DNA of 64,000 bases from Nautilus pompilius (Eukaryota; Mollusca; Cephalopoda; Nautilida; Nautilidae), in the NCBI GenBank assembly GCA_018389105.1, contig JACATO010000691.1:744001-808000 (forward strand), written 5' to 3'. Within the stretch, counting starts at the first letter, position 1, and each line of letters starts with the position of its first letter. Made by a program: the position numbers and the translations under genes. The notes under the pieces were generated by a model. That model ran no database searches. It had not been told where the DNA came from and saw nothing but the letters and a program-made list of their open reading frames with translations. This document shows, in pieces, positions 49,671-60,911 of this stretch.

Positions 49671-49939
49671 AATGCAGTTCTACCATTTTAATGAAGTTCC
49701 ATGTGTTTGTGTTTAAATATGGACGGAGGTAACGTGCTCTAATACAGATAGCTAAAGATGGCAAATTGTGTTTTTCTTATGCTGTAGTTGAATCCGTGCG
49801 CATATTAAGGTACAGCGAGGAGAAAGATATCGCAAGTGGTGAGGAGAATGGATAAGGTAGGAAATAGAGAATAATATAAGAGTGACAGATGGAATGGCAC
49901 TAGATATGGGTGGTAACAAAGTAAATTAAACGGTTTAGA

Positions 49940-51760
49940 AATTATGCTGGAGACGAGTACCGCTCAGAAGCTGAACTTAGTACTACAGTGTAGTTATGCA
50001 GACGTTCAAGGCAAATATGATTAACTGAAAGAAGAAAGCCTCTGTTAAAGGTGAGTGTCGCGGTAGGGAAGCTGTTGCTGAAAGCGCAGGATCTGACCAG
50101 GCCAAGCCACGAATTGTTGAACATCAGATGAAGCCGAAGCAGGCAGAGATCTATGCAACGAAGATTTCTGGTACAGATGAGGTTATAAGAGTCGCATAGC
50201 AAAAGATCCAAGATGTCCAGTTGAAGGTACAAACTGCTACGGCTGTGGTCAGAGCGGACATTTTGCAAGCAGGTGCAAAACCAAGAACAGTGCAAAGTTC
50301 ACTCGAGACGGTACCAGGGGCGATGTCCGAGTCAGGTTAGTCTGTCTTTTCTGTGTGTTCTGTGCTAGACCCCGGCCCTGTACTCACGTGAAAGCAAGAA
50401 TTGTTATAAACGATAGTATCAAAATGAACACTGGCTCTGTACGAGTACAGTTTTAATAGCTAAGCGTCTGTGAGAGCAGCTGAAAAGGACAGGAACGAAG
50501 TGACAGTCACAACAAAATTGTAAACAACCTTTCCCTATAGCTTCAAAACACCTTTACTCCTTAGAGCCACATCCACAACCATAATTAAGGTTAATAATAA
50601 CATCGCGAAGACAGAGACTGCGGTCATTGATGAAGACGTCGAGCCTTTGCTGAGTAAGAAAACAGCTACAGAATTAAGAGTTTTAAAGATTGATGCACCA
50701 GAGACAGAGTCAAAGAACATGGCGGACTTGCTTTCAAGATTTTTGAAAAACGGAAATCTAATCATTAGCATCTTCCTCGCAGAAAGATGTGCCAGTAGCA
50801 TAAATTCGAAGAAACCCTAAAGTTGTCTCAGCTTTGACATTTGAAATGAGATTAAGTACAGAAAATACCTGATGAGTTGTGTGCAATTAGGCAAATGGCG
50901 CTCGGGAAAACAAGAATTGTGGTTTCAGGAGAACTCAAACAGCGTTTTAAAGAACTGCACATGATGGCCATATGAGATCGTTAATGCTTAACGAAAACTG
51001 GCGGTTTCGTATTGATAAGGATGCTGAGAAACATTACACAATACATGAACCAATGACAGAATTAATCTGCCATCTAGAAATCGGAAAGATCCACCGGCGA
51101 ACTATCTTGCTCTGTTATGACAAGACCATTAAATCTTTGTTATAGTGAACTACTACAGCAGATACTATGAAAGTCAGAACAGTAAAGTTCACCAGCACCA
51201 AGAAGTTCATAAAAACTCTTGCGAGACTGTATTTGCTGTCTATGGCTTGCAGTATACATTAAGCAGTGACGAGTGAGTATTAGGAAATGGAACGGCAGAA
51301 TCATTGTGTATTCAAACGTCTCAGGATTGCACAAGCAGAGAAGGAAGATTGGAGAAAATATTTACAGAAATATCTGGTTGTGTATGGTGCAATACCAAAT
51401 GCGACTGGTGGCTTGAGTCCGGCTGGATTCTAGTTTGGCCGTAAAATAAGAACTAACTGCCAGAGTTTTTAGTATCGAACATGGCACTCGAGTGACAGAT
51501 ATAATAAAATGAAGTCTAAGAACCTATATCCCGATGAGAAAGTAGATTCTAAAGTAAATGATATTGTAGTAGAAGATAATTCCTTGTAGAGCAGAAAGAA
51601 AGAACAAACTGCAAACATCCAACAATCTAGTTTTCTACGATGTAGTAGGGAAAGAAAAAAATCGCGTGACTGTTAGATTTCAAGATGGTGTAAGAGACAA
51701 AAGGAAATATACACACACGAGGAAGTATATTAAACGAGCTGAACTGTGCCGAGACCTGAC
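49940..51760 (+). pseudogene. gag-pol remnant of the gypsy-type element
   Basis: CYGCGQSGHFASRC (50235-50276) is a perfect C-x2-C-x4-H-x4-C knuckle. LLSKKTATELRVLK near 50647-50690 resembles the block after the retropepsin active site. NMADLLSRF near 50717-50743 resembles the NIADxLSR end of RNase H. The integrase part shows YYSRYYESQ near 51148-51175, RLRIAQAEKEDWRKYLQKYL near 51315-51375 and FGRKIRTN near 51435-51457. Many stops and frame changes are present; no active product is possible. Confidence 0.72.
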
Positions 51761-52539
51761 GAACCTATCAATAAGTCGAACATGATAGATATTTCCAATG
51801 ATCCTGACCCTATGATCTCATAGACAGTTCCAGATACTTTTTAGAAGAATACTTCCGTTAAAGTCGCACCTCAGAGGAGTGGAGTCGTGCCAAGCAAGTT
51901 TAAAGACTGTGTGTCAATCTAAGAAAGTGTCCAAGTTGAACACTTCATACTTTTGAAATGCGTTAATATCGACTTCATAGAACCATTCTGTTTAACCTGA
52001 ACCAACATTTTATAAAGTCGGAATAGATTTTTTATTTGATAATTATGAGCACAGAGTACCATGGGTGTATCTATTTAAATTCAATGGCCAGTTTATTTTG
52101 AACACTTATTGCTGTAGAGCTTTGAGTTAGCATATTTTTAAGAAAAGAAAAAAAAAGATTAAATGGAATTTGAATGAAAGGTCCTAACAGAAATAATACA
52201 GTTATAAAACTCACGATATATAAGCTCCTAGACGGCTACCACGAATCTGTTTAATTTAGATGGAATTGTTCTTTCTCATTTTTTTTGTTGATAATTTTAA
52301 CGATTAAAAGCTGCTTCAAACCATCTGTCGAAAACCATAGATGCACTGCTCTCATTTCCGAAAGAAGGTAAAGACGAGATGTAATTCTATCTTTTTAGTA
52401 AAGTTCCGCTTACGTGTTTTTTTTGTTTAAAAAATGGATTGATGAATTGTGGGATGGTGCAATTTAACAAAGATGGCTGGAGCTGGCAGCGAGTTGCGTC
52501 GTTACAATAGAACGTTGCTTTCAAATGTAAAGCCGAGTT

Positions 52540-52780
52540 GAGATTATTACATTAAATTGTGTGATAATCAAAACAAGTGGCATAAATCCGATCACAGACT
52601 GGTCCACTAAAACGCGCGATAATCTATACAAGTAAAATAAAGCCGATTACAGATTGCTAAAAATGTACGCCAATCAAAACCTAATTATAGATTATCACCT
52701 CAAGATGGGGAATGATCCAAGCAGATAATATAAAATTGATTATAGATTGCTGTATGAAAATGTGGGCGTGATTCGAGCAT
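52540..52780. repeat. Degenerate ~60-bp tandem units, right flank of the retroelement
   Basis: About four diverged copies, for example aaataaagccgattacagat, aatataaaattgattataga and gataatcaaaacaagtggca. They match the units at 49365-49670 in the same orientation, as expected for paired LTRs. Confidence 0.55.
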
Positions 52781-52899
52781 CTCTGTACTATTCTGTCGAT
52801 GTCTTCACTACAATGTCGCTTTTATTATATCTTAGTTGAAGATTTTATAACCACTTATTTGTAACTGAGCGTTAGTAGTCAGCCATCATGCTGGAGATC

Positions 52900-53539
52900 A
52901 TACATATGTCATAATGGCGTCTGACCTTCGAGAGTTAAGCAAATCAATACCGAGTGGCAGTACTGAAAATTAATATTGCCTATTTGTGTATGTCTGCTCT
53001 TTATAATGTTCATTTTGCTTCTGGTTTATTTTTATTATTTTTGTAATTGACAAAAAAGGTACTTTTCTTGATTGCCGAGGCCTCTTGGAACTGTTGTCAA
53101 ACACCTGTAACATTTATTCGTGATTAAGATCTGACTACGGTGTCTAAATTCCCACGGATTTTAACTCTGACCTATGACGTCGTTATTAGTACTGGCGCCA
53201 GGAATATGTTCGTTGGAGTAGCCATGAATACTTTAAATCCATTTGTAAGCCAAATTAAAGTCCTTTTGTTGAGTTTTTTATATATATATATATATAATTC
53301 CGTTGGATGTTGTGGTGTCAGAAACTGGAAATTTCCTGGAGCAATATTAGCCAAAGTTACCTCCCCATTTCAAATATTGTGTCAAAATAATATTGTTTTT
53401 GCCAAAAAAAATAATAATAATACAAAAATAAAAGGTAATAATAAAAAAGGGAGATATATATGCGAAATTTTAATCTGCGCGCGGTGTAAACGTGATATTT
53501 CATCTTTTATGGATGTCTGCCTTTCGTTCTCACTGCAGA
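52900..53539 (+). other. Upstream region of bursicon beta
   Basis: AT-rich sequence with a TA run at 53279-53296. It is the likely place for the proximal promoter if the 5' UTR is unspliced. If the acceptor at 53521-53538 is used, the true promoter lies further left. Confidence 0.4.
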
Positions 53540-53788
53540 ATGAGAAACCTGAGCCTGGTGATCATCGTTCTGGTGGTGGTCATGGTGACGCCTAGGGACG
53601 CGGACGGCCAGGCCGATAACTGCCAAACGCACAGGGGAGAGGTGAACGTGGTGAAGAAAGTGTTTGTAGATCGCGACGGGGGCGCCCAAGAGGTGCAGTG
53701 CTCGGCCAGGCTGGCGATAAACAAATGCGAGGGGACGTGTTCATCGCAGGTCTCGCCGAGTGCGAGAATTCCCCGTGGTTTCCGTAAG
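53540..53788 (+). CDS. Pburs: Bursicon beta exon 1
   Basis: Signal peptide and the first half of the cystine knot, ending RGFRK before gtaagc. GC-rich compared with its flanks. Confidence 0.92.
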
Positions 53789-54453
53789 GTAAGCCCCGCG
53801 CCATTTCCTTTTATTTATTAATTTATTTATTTCCAACTCCAGGACGCCATAGAAACTCCGACGGTCTGAAAGCGGGTTCGAAGAAGTAAAAAAAATGACT
53901 CGCGGTCGGGGAGACGAGCGTCGTTAGCTGACCGTCGGACCCCGGACGTGCTCCCATTCGTGGAGGTTCGGTTCGGCTCCGAGCTGCTGGTGCCTTAATT
54001 TTATAATAAACATCGGCCTGCTAGGTTGCAGTACAGACTCGCAATAACGGCAACAAGAGCGTTTCCGGTCACGCCCACCCCGCCACAGCGGGGGTCCGTT
54101 TAGCGGAGTTATCGTTCGTTGAATGTCAAACCGGGATCCGAGTCTGCGCAATGTTTCCAACAACTTGGCCGCTAGTAGTAGAAAATGCTCAGCCACTTGT
54201 CGCATGCTTGTGTTATCTGCTCACGCCTCAGTTGTTCGTTGTTGTATTTTTTTGGTTTTCATGCGGGTTTTTTATTCAAGTTTCCAATATTTTCCAGGAG
54301 TGTAACTGCTGTCGAGAGGGGAGCCTCATTTCAAGGACCGTCAGCGTGAACGAATGCTTCGACGCGATCACGGGAGTTGCCATTCCAGACCTGCAGCCGA
54401 CCATAATTTTGCAAGAACCCTCTAACTGTTCATGTCAAGAGTGTCCTAATTAA
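53540..54453 (+). CDS. Pburs: Bursicon beta (partner of bursicon) neurohormone subunit, two exons
   Basis: Exon 1 is 53540-53788 (83 codons, donor AAG|gtaagc) and exon 2 is 54298-54453 (acceptor ccaatattttccag, stop TAA). Together they encode 134 residues, close to the usual length of about 140. Residues 1-24 form a signal peptide (SLVIIVLVVVMV). The mature chain has 11 cysteines in the beta pattern: NC, VQC, NKCEGTCSSQVSPS, then KECNCCRE, NECFD and CSCQEC. The intron falls exactly before ECNCC, in phase 0. KCEGxCSSQVxPS and the KECxCCRE block spanning the splice are diagnostic of bursicon beta. It forms a secreted heterodimer with bursicon alpha, and homodimers are also known in insects. The ATG at 53540 is chosen because it gives a good signal peptide; an upstream in-frame ATG at 53513 exists. 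The motif ctttcgttctcactgcag just before the ATG could be an acceptor of a 5' UTR intron. Confidence 0.93.
54298..54453 (+). CDS. Pburs: Bursicon beta exon 2
   Basis: Begins ECNCCREGSLISRTVS and ends SCQECPN plus TAA. It supplies seven of the eleven cysteines. Confidence 0.93.
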   Translation, partial: ECNCCREGSLISRTVSVNECFDAITGVAIPDLQPTIILQEPSNCSCQECPN

Positions 54454-54517
54454 TAATGTAAGGCACTTACCAATCCAATCTGTTTAAAAAAAAGAAAAGA
54501 AACAAAATTAAATAATT

Positions 54518-54527
54518 AATAAATAAA
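54518..54527 (+). terminator. Poly(A) signal of bursicon beta
   Basis: AATAAATAAA, two overlapping AATAAA hexamers 65 bases past the stop codon. Confidence 0.7.
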
Positions 54528-54529
54528 CC

Positions 54530-55131
54530 ATTACTAATTTCCCCCTTTCTATCACAAATGATCCACTGTACTCAGAATTTTCTGTATTATGTACATATAT
54601 ATATTTATCAAAACTGTTAGTAAATTCACTTGTTTCAAAATTAAATTATTGAAATATTTTTTTTTAGTTTTTACAAATTGAATTTTTATTTCATTTTATA
54701 CATCAAAATTAGATAAGAATGAAATGAAAATTAAAAAAAAAAAAAGAAATCTGTTAGATTGTCCTTTACTATCTGTTGTTTTTCTCAGCCATTTGGATCA
54801 ACAGAGGCCTAAAGTACCAGCTGGTAGCATGAAAACTACGCAAGAAAAACTTTATCTTTGACTTAACCCTCCGTACACCACATCAGTTTTTATCTCTCTC
54901 ACTTTTGAAACACCGGTTAGTAGCATTTATGTTAAACTGTCTCTGTATTTAGTGAACACGCTTGTAATACAAAACATGAGTGGGTGGGCCCGATATAACG
55001 ATCTGTCGTTACAGAGCGTTATACTGATGAGGAGAAAACTAGCTATGACTCAGGCTGTGCTGAGTATCGCAGATTTGAAGAATAGTGGGATGTAAATGCA
55101 CCGAAGGTAGTATTTAGGGAATTAACTAAGC

Positions 55132-55176
<45 letters not shown>

Positions 55177-56330
55177 TATTATTATTAGTTAAATTACATC
55201 TTGACATTTAATTTATTCTCTCTAAGAAGTTCAGAAATAAAATTATAAAAGTATCTTTCGCCGATAACTGATTTCCAATAAAATACAGGTTTCGATTTAA
55301 GTAGTGAGAAAGGTATAGATCTGAAAAGTAAATTTGAATTCTAAAAATTCTCACGAGAAACTTGTGTTTGTTTTTTTTTCTAAATCCTGAATTTGTCTTG
55401 TGTAATTCGGCAAGTAGTTTTCATCAAAATGATCTAGAAAAGTGCAATTTGTTACTGCGACCTTTCTGACTGTTAAAGAAGAAAATCACATCAGACGGAT
55501 GTAGGGAGTGACATCTGTTAAGCAATAAGGTCGGAGATAACTCTGGACGGGCTGACACTACTAGGAAAGGAAGTTTACAAATATGAGAAAGACTGATGAT
55601 GTTGGGTTGCTGAATGAATATAATCTATTAGCACTTCTGAGAATATCTTTTTTTTTTTAATGATTGAATATAAAATGCTAATTATATATTCCAAGCTAAA
55701 GCATCGATAAACACGATGGTGATTTTATAATAATAATGATGATGATGATAAAATCAATTACTCCCAAATTTTCCGAATGAAACATTCATGCAGCAGTCAA
55801 GCACTAATGGTTTTATGATAGCTTATCTTTGTGCTTACTGTAACGACCGATATTTATTCATGTGTATACTGAAAGTAGATTTTTTTCCATGTAAATAATC
55901 AACGTTCTTTAAGTAAATAAATAAACGATCGAAACACTTTATTTAATTAACCAATCAATTAGTACCTTAAATCCATCATCCTATCAAAACAATGCCATTT
56001 CGAAATGTCGAACCTTTCGAGGAAGAATGCAGTACTACGGTAACGTTAGCCGTGCAAGGGAAGGAACCGGCAGCGACACATTTGTCTCCCTTGCCGATTG
56101 CCTCGTTTTTTCGGTCGGCCAGCTTGGTAAATCGCTTCTTTTACTGAACACCGGCCATGTTTTCGATTCAAGCATCGCCAAGCGGCAAGAATGGTAAAGT
56201 AATTCGTCCCTTAAAAACAAATTAAACTGAATTTATAAACTTCTTACATAAGAGTTCCTTCAGAGTCAAGGACACGATAAAAAGGAAAAAAAAAAAAAAT
56301 TGGGGAAAGTTATCTCCCTTGAGTTGTTTT
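54530..56330. other. Intergenic AT-rich sequence with TTA microsatellite
   Basis: A (TTA)n run at about 55133-55187 is the only clear structure. No gene recognised. Confidence 0.7.
55133..55187. repeat. (TTA)n microsatellite
   Basis: About 18 TTA units with a single-base slip near 55172. Confidence 0.95.
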
Positions 56331-56339
56331 TTTTGATCT

Positions 56340-57216
56340 CCGCTCCCCAAGACAAACCCAGACTAACCCTTGCGAGGCGAATAGGTAGGAACTTTTAGAT
56401 GCCCTGGTGGGTCGTGTTTGGGGTGGAAACCCCGGGTCCTGACATATCTATTTCACGTTATATCCGAGCACCGCAGCAGACCAAATGGCGGGAAACAGCG
56501 CACGTACCGCTCCCCGCGAGCAGGGACGGTCGGGGTGTGTGTGTGTGTGTGGACCCTCGAAAATGTGCGTCTGATGATGATCCTGTCCCGTCCGGTTTTT
56601 TTTCATTTTTCTCCCCTCCCCTCCCCTCCCCTCATCATCCATCCAGTCCATGCTCATCGTCTGGCGGTTAGTGATCAGCGCCAGCGCCCCCACCCGGGAC
56701 AGGACAGGACGACGGCCAGCGCCCCGCTCCCTGTCGGACGGTAAACAGAACCTCACAGCCGCCATCTCTCTCTCTCTCTCTATTTAAGGTTTATCCGCAT
56801 CTCGGTTTTGTTCTGAATTATTATTATTATTAAGTGAAATCACAGACCGCCATAGGGGGTCCCTTTGTTGGTTTTAATCTAATTTAATGTGGAGAAAATA
56901 AATCACGGGGAATTTTCGAGAGAGAAGCCATCAGGGTGCCCTTCCATCCCGAACATTATGGGCTGTTGTTCTCCTTCCTCCTCTTCACTGCGCATGCGAT
57001 GTTGGTCAGGGCTGAAGGGTGGGCGGCAGATCTGCTCTGGCTGTAGTAGACACGGACAGCCGGTTAGTTCCGTCTGGAACGTCCCCCCCCCCCTCTTCCC
57101 AGTCCTGTCTGTGACAAGAGTACAACGAGCGGCTTCTGCTGAACCATGTTTAAGGTCTGAACACCTCTGCTGCGGGAGACATCCGAGTTTAATCTGCGTT
57201 GAGGGCGACAGCTGGC
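56340..57216. promoter_or_regulatory. CpG-rich block, possible promoter or first exon
   Basis: CpG-rich sequence with a YY1-type gccgccatctc at 56758-56768 and a short TG run near 56536-56551. It ends in gctggcacag followed by gtaaac, a fair splice donor that also begins the minisatellite. A non-coding first exon of an off-window gene is possible but unproved. Confidence 0.35.
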
Positions 57217-58366
57217 ACAGGTAAACTACGTGCTGGTATTATTATTATTATTACTATTACTATTGGTAATGATGGCATTGACTCTCTGGCGAGATGGGGC
57301 ACAGGTAAACTACGTGCTGGTATTATTATTATTATTACTATTACTATTGGTAATGATGGCATTGACTCCTGGCGAGATGGGCACAGGTAAACTACGTGCT
57401 GGTATTATTATTGTTATTACTATTACTATTGGTAATGATGGCATTGACTCTCCTGGCGAGATGGGGCACAGGTAAACTACGTGCTGGTATTAGTATTGTT
57501 ATTACTATTACTATTGGTAATGATGGCATTGACTCCTGGCGAGATGGGGCACAGGTAAACTACGTGCTGGTATTATTATTGTTATTACTATTACTATTGG
57601 TAATGATGGCATTGACTCCTGGCGAGATGGGGCACAGGTAAACTACGTGCTGGTATTAGTATTGTTATTACTATTACTATTGGTAATGATGGCATTGACT
57701 CCTGGCGAGATGGGGCACAGGTAAACTACGTGCTGGTATTATTATTATTATTACTATTACTATTGGTAATGATGGCATTGACTCCTGGCGAGATGGGGCA
57801 CAGGTAAACTACGTGCTGGTATTATTATTATTATTACTATTACTATTGGTAATGATGGCTTTGACTCCTGGCGAGATGGGGCACAGGTAAACTAACGTGC
57901 TGGTATTATTATTATTATTATTACTATTAGTAATGATGGTTTTGACTCCTGGCGAGATGGGGCACAGGTAAACTACGTGCTGGTATTAGTATTATTATTA
58001 CTATTACTATTGGTAATGATGGCTTTGACTCCTGGCGAGATGGGGCACAGGTAAACTACGTGCTGGTATTAGTATTATTATTACTATTAGTAATGATGGC
58101 TTTGACTCCTGGCGAGATGTGGCACAGGTAAACTAACGTGCTGGTATTGTTATTATTATTACTATTAGTAATGATGGCTTTGACTCCTGGCGAGATGGGG
58201 CACAGGTAAACTAACGTGCTGGTATTGTTATTGTTATTAATATTAGTAATGATGGCATTGACTCCTGGCGAGATGGGGCACAGGTAAACTAACGTGCTGG
58301 TATTGTTATTGTTATTAATATTAGTAATGATGGCATTGACTCCTGGCGAGATGGGGCACAGGTAAA
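57217..58366. repeat. Minisatellite of ~83 bp units, 14 full copies
   Basis: The motif acaggtaaac recurs at 57217, 57301, 57383, 57468, 57551, 57634, 57717, 57800, 57883, 57963, 58047, 58124, 58202, 58280 and (as acaggtaaaa) 58358. Units are 82-85 bp in the left part and 77-78 bp in the right part, because the TTA/ACT block is shorter. Right-hand units also share actaacgtgctgg. The gradient shows local homogenisation. Each unit reads ctggcgagatggggcacag followed by gtaaac, a splice-donor-like junction. Confidence 0.97.
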
Positions 58367-58369
58367 ATG

Positions 58370-60910
58370 CGTGGTGTTATTCAAATAGGTGTGAAGGTGA
58401 CAAGTGATTAGCACATCCAACCTTGATGAATACTTTCCTGTAGCTTCACAACTTTCAGCTGAGAATAGTAACCTCTCTAAGTGAGACACCCACGAACCTC
58501 AGCTAGCTGATAGAATCCAAGCCAGATATATAATTCATACTTTCTGCCCTTTTATAGATAGTATCATTATCTATTGAGTATTTTATTAAGTAGCTATTGC
58601 AGAGTAGTTTATAAATGTGTGCACCAGTAATTAAATTCTCAGAAGGAATTACAATTTAGGAATAATTTCAGAAACTAGTTCTTTGCAGAAAAGTAGTTCA
58701 GTTACTTCCATTTGAAAAAAAAATATATTACAAGCAACAAAATCACTTGGCATTTTAGATTTAATGATATAGAAAATTAAAAGATAAAAAACATTTTATG
58801 AAATAACTTTAATAAGACTAATTTTCTTAAGCAATGTTAGTTTTAGATGTACTTTTTCCTCAAATCTTCAATTGCAAAAGAACATTTAGCTATAATTTTT
58901 ATCTGATTAGAAACCTAAATATATGCAATAAGGAAATCTGTCTTCCATATATGTGAAACATTTTTGTTGATTATTTTGTTTTGCTACTTTGTCATTGTTG
59001 AAGAGGCCTTTGGATTTTCTAGTCCAGCTACAAATTAACTTTTGTTGTCTCATTTAATAACTTTAAGAGCGGCAGCTGTGAACAAAATATCCCAATTATG
59101 AATAAACAGGGCCCTCTATTTACGTTCCGACTTTCTTAATTATAAAATGTTTTAAGTGCTTTGTGGAAATTAGATTTTAACGACGGAAGGCTTCCTTTTT
59201 TTTTTTTACCTGAGATTTTATTACAAAAGTTTTTTTAAAAATGCGGCATGGTAGAGTATCTCTGCATCTCTTTCTTTCTGTAAGCATCTTTGTCTTACAC
59301 AAATCTCTGGAACATGTTAAAATAGAATAATTTTTATCAAAGAATCTTAGAATCAGTATTGTATGGCACTACTCTGCTGCAACTACAATTGCTTGCAGTA
59401 GTTAGAATGAATAGTACTTCAGTGTTATACACGGGTGAAAACACCTAAAGCTATTTCTCAGGTGCAAGTTTATCACATGACAACTTGGCAGGGGGTCAAG
59501 TTCCAAACTTGAATCTAAGATAATTTAAAATAAATTGTAAAGTTCAGTCTTACGGAATGTTAATGCACGACTTAGCCTGACAGTTTTCAGAAGTTGAACA
59601 AGTCAAGGATTTCAGTTTAGTATGAGTGGGTCTGTTTCAGATTAACATCTTATTTATTATGGCAAAGTTTTCAATTTGAAATGCAGATGAGAAGATTATC
59701 ATTTCAATGCAAATGTTTCTACCTGTCTGAGAAAGTTTTTTTTTTAAGTGCATATATGAGGACTTAAAACATTAAAAAAAAAATTGATTTAAATTATAAA
59801 TTGTGTGTAGATTTAATAGGATGACAGAATTTCTGTAAGAATATTATCAAGTTACTTTTCATGTTCTCATTTTTAAAGAAACCAGATTATAAAAGAAATC
59901 TTCATTTTAAATTCTGTAAGATGGCCAGCTTATTACGTCAAAGATGTTAGCACCTAGGTAGGTGGTGTGCAAGCATGTTGGTGATTTATCTTCAGTGGAG
60001 AGATTTAAATTTTAGGCTGTAGTTCTAAAATGAACATCTTTTTTTATTTTAAATTAAAGAAAGATTCCTTTGTGTGTGTGTGTGTGTGTGTCTTCATTTC
60101 TGGCGAGACATTAATAGATGTAGAAAGAATGGCTGGAGCTTCTAGAACAGATGCTAAAATTAAGAACAGCATAGAACTGATTTTAATGGCAGAGATTGGC
60201 TTATGCATGCACTCTGTAGTGTGGTATTTGTGGAAGTTTCCATAGCTACCAGAATTTTGCCCAGCAGTCGTCTGTGTTTTGGTCCTAATAAAAGTCTGTT
60301 CTTACCAAGCTGCAATAGAAAAGTAATCTCCTCTTCAGCTTTTTCTTTGCTTATCTTGCTGCAATCAATACATGAAGTACTGGAAGTTAATGACATTTTT
60401 TTTATAGATGTGATTGGTCCTTTGTAAACCAGGCTTTCTGGATAAAACTGAAAGCAGATATTTTAATTCGAATTTATAATTAAGTGGATGGATGCTTCCA
60501 TCTTTTTTGTTTGTGTGTAGTTTTGTTTTCAGCTCTTTCTATACACTGCAAAACCTTGGTATATGAATATTCGACATATGAAGTTTCAGTATAACAGACT
60601 ATCTTTTACCATTATTGTTATGCAATAAGCTAAAAATAAAATAAAATAATAAATACACTGAAATTGTATCTTATAAAAATCAAGTCGCTGTCTCACTGAG
60701 CATCGTGGTCTCACACGAAGACAGGGATAAACCATCGAACTTGCTGCCCACCTCTAATAAAAGCCCAGCTACCTGGTCGCATCTCATTACATAACTCTGT
60801 TAGTCGTCTACAGTATCTGGATCGCTAGAGTTAGTAACTGACTATATGCAGTGACCCCCCCCAGACTTCCAAAAGTGTCTTCTCCACATTATCGTCTAAC
60901 TTTTCCTAAT
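58370..60910. other. AT-rich intergenic sequence with a short TG run
   Basis: A TG run lies at 60070-60091. No gene or transposon recognised. Short frames near 60030-60430 have no family resemblance. Confidence 0.65.
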
Positions 60911-60911
60911 T

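Larger units (their letters stand above)
49365..52900 (+). mobile_element. Decayed Ty3/gypsy-type LTR retrotransposon
   Basis: Plus-strand order is a gag-type zinc knuckle, a protease-end-like block, an RNase-H-end-like block and an integrase. A set of degenerate tandem units of about 60 bases (cores like taatataaagcc and gattatagattgctg) lies on both sides, at 49365-49670 and 52540-52780. These may be the remains of LTRs with internal repeats. Exact ends, primer-binding site and target duplication were not found. The protease-like block is followed within about 30 codons by the RNase-H-end-like block, so the reverse transcriptase is deleted. Confidence 0.65.

Noticed and set aside
50535-50801. 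88-codon minus-strand frame within the retroelement
   Set aside because: It is the antisense shadow of the protease/RNase-H-like region on the plus strand.
57199-57641. Hydrophobic repeat frames (L/V/I) across the minisatellite
   Set aside because: They arise from the TTA/ACT-rich repeat unit and have no independent coding evidence.
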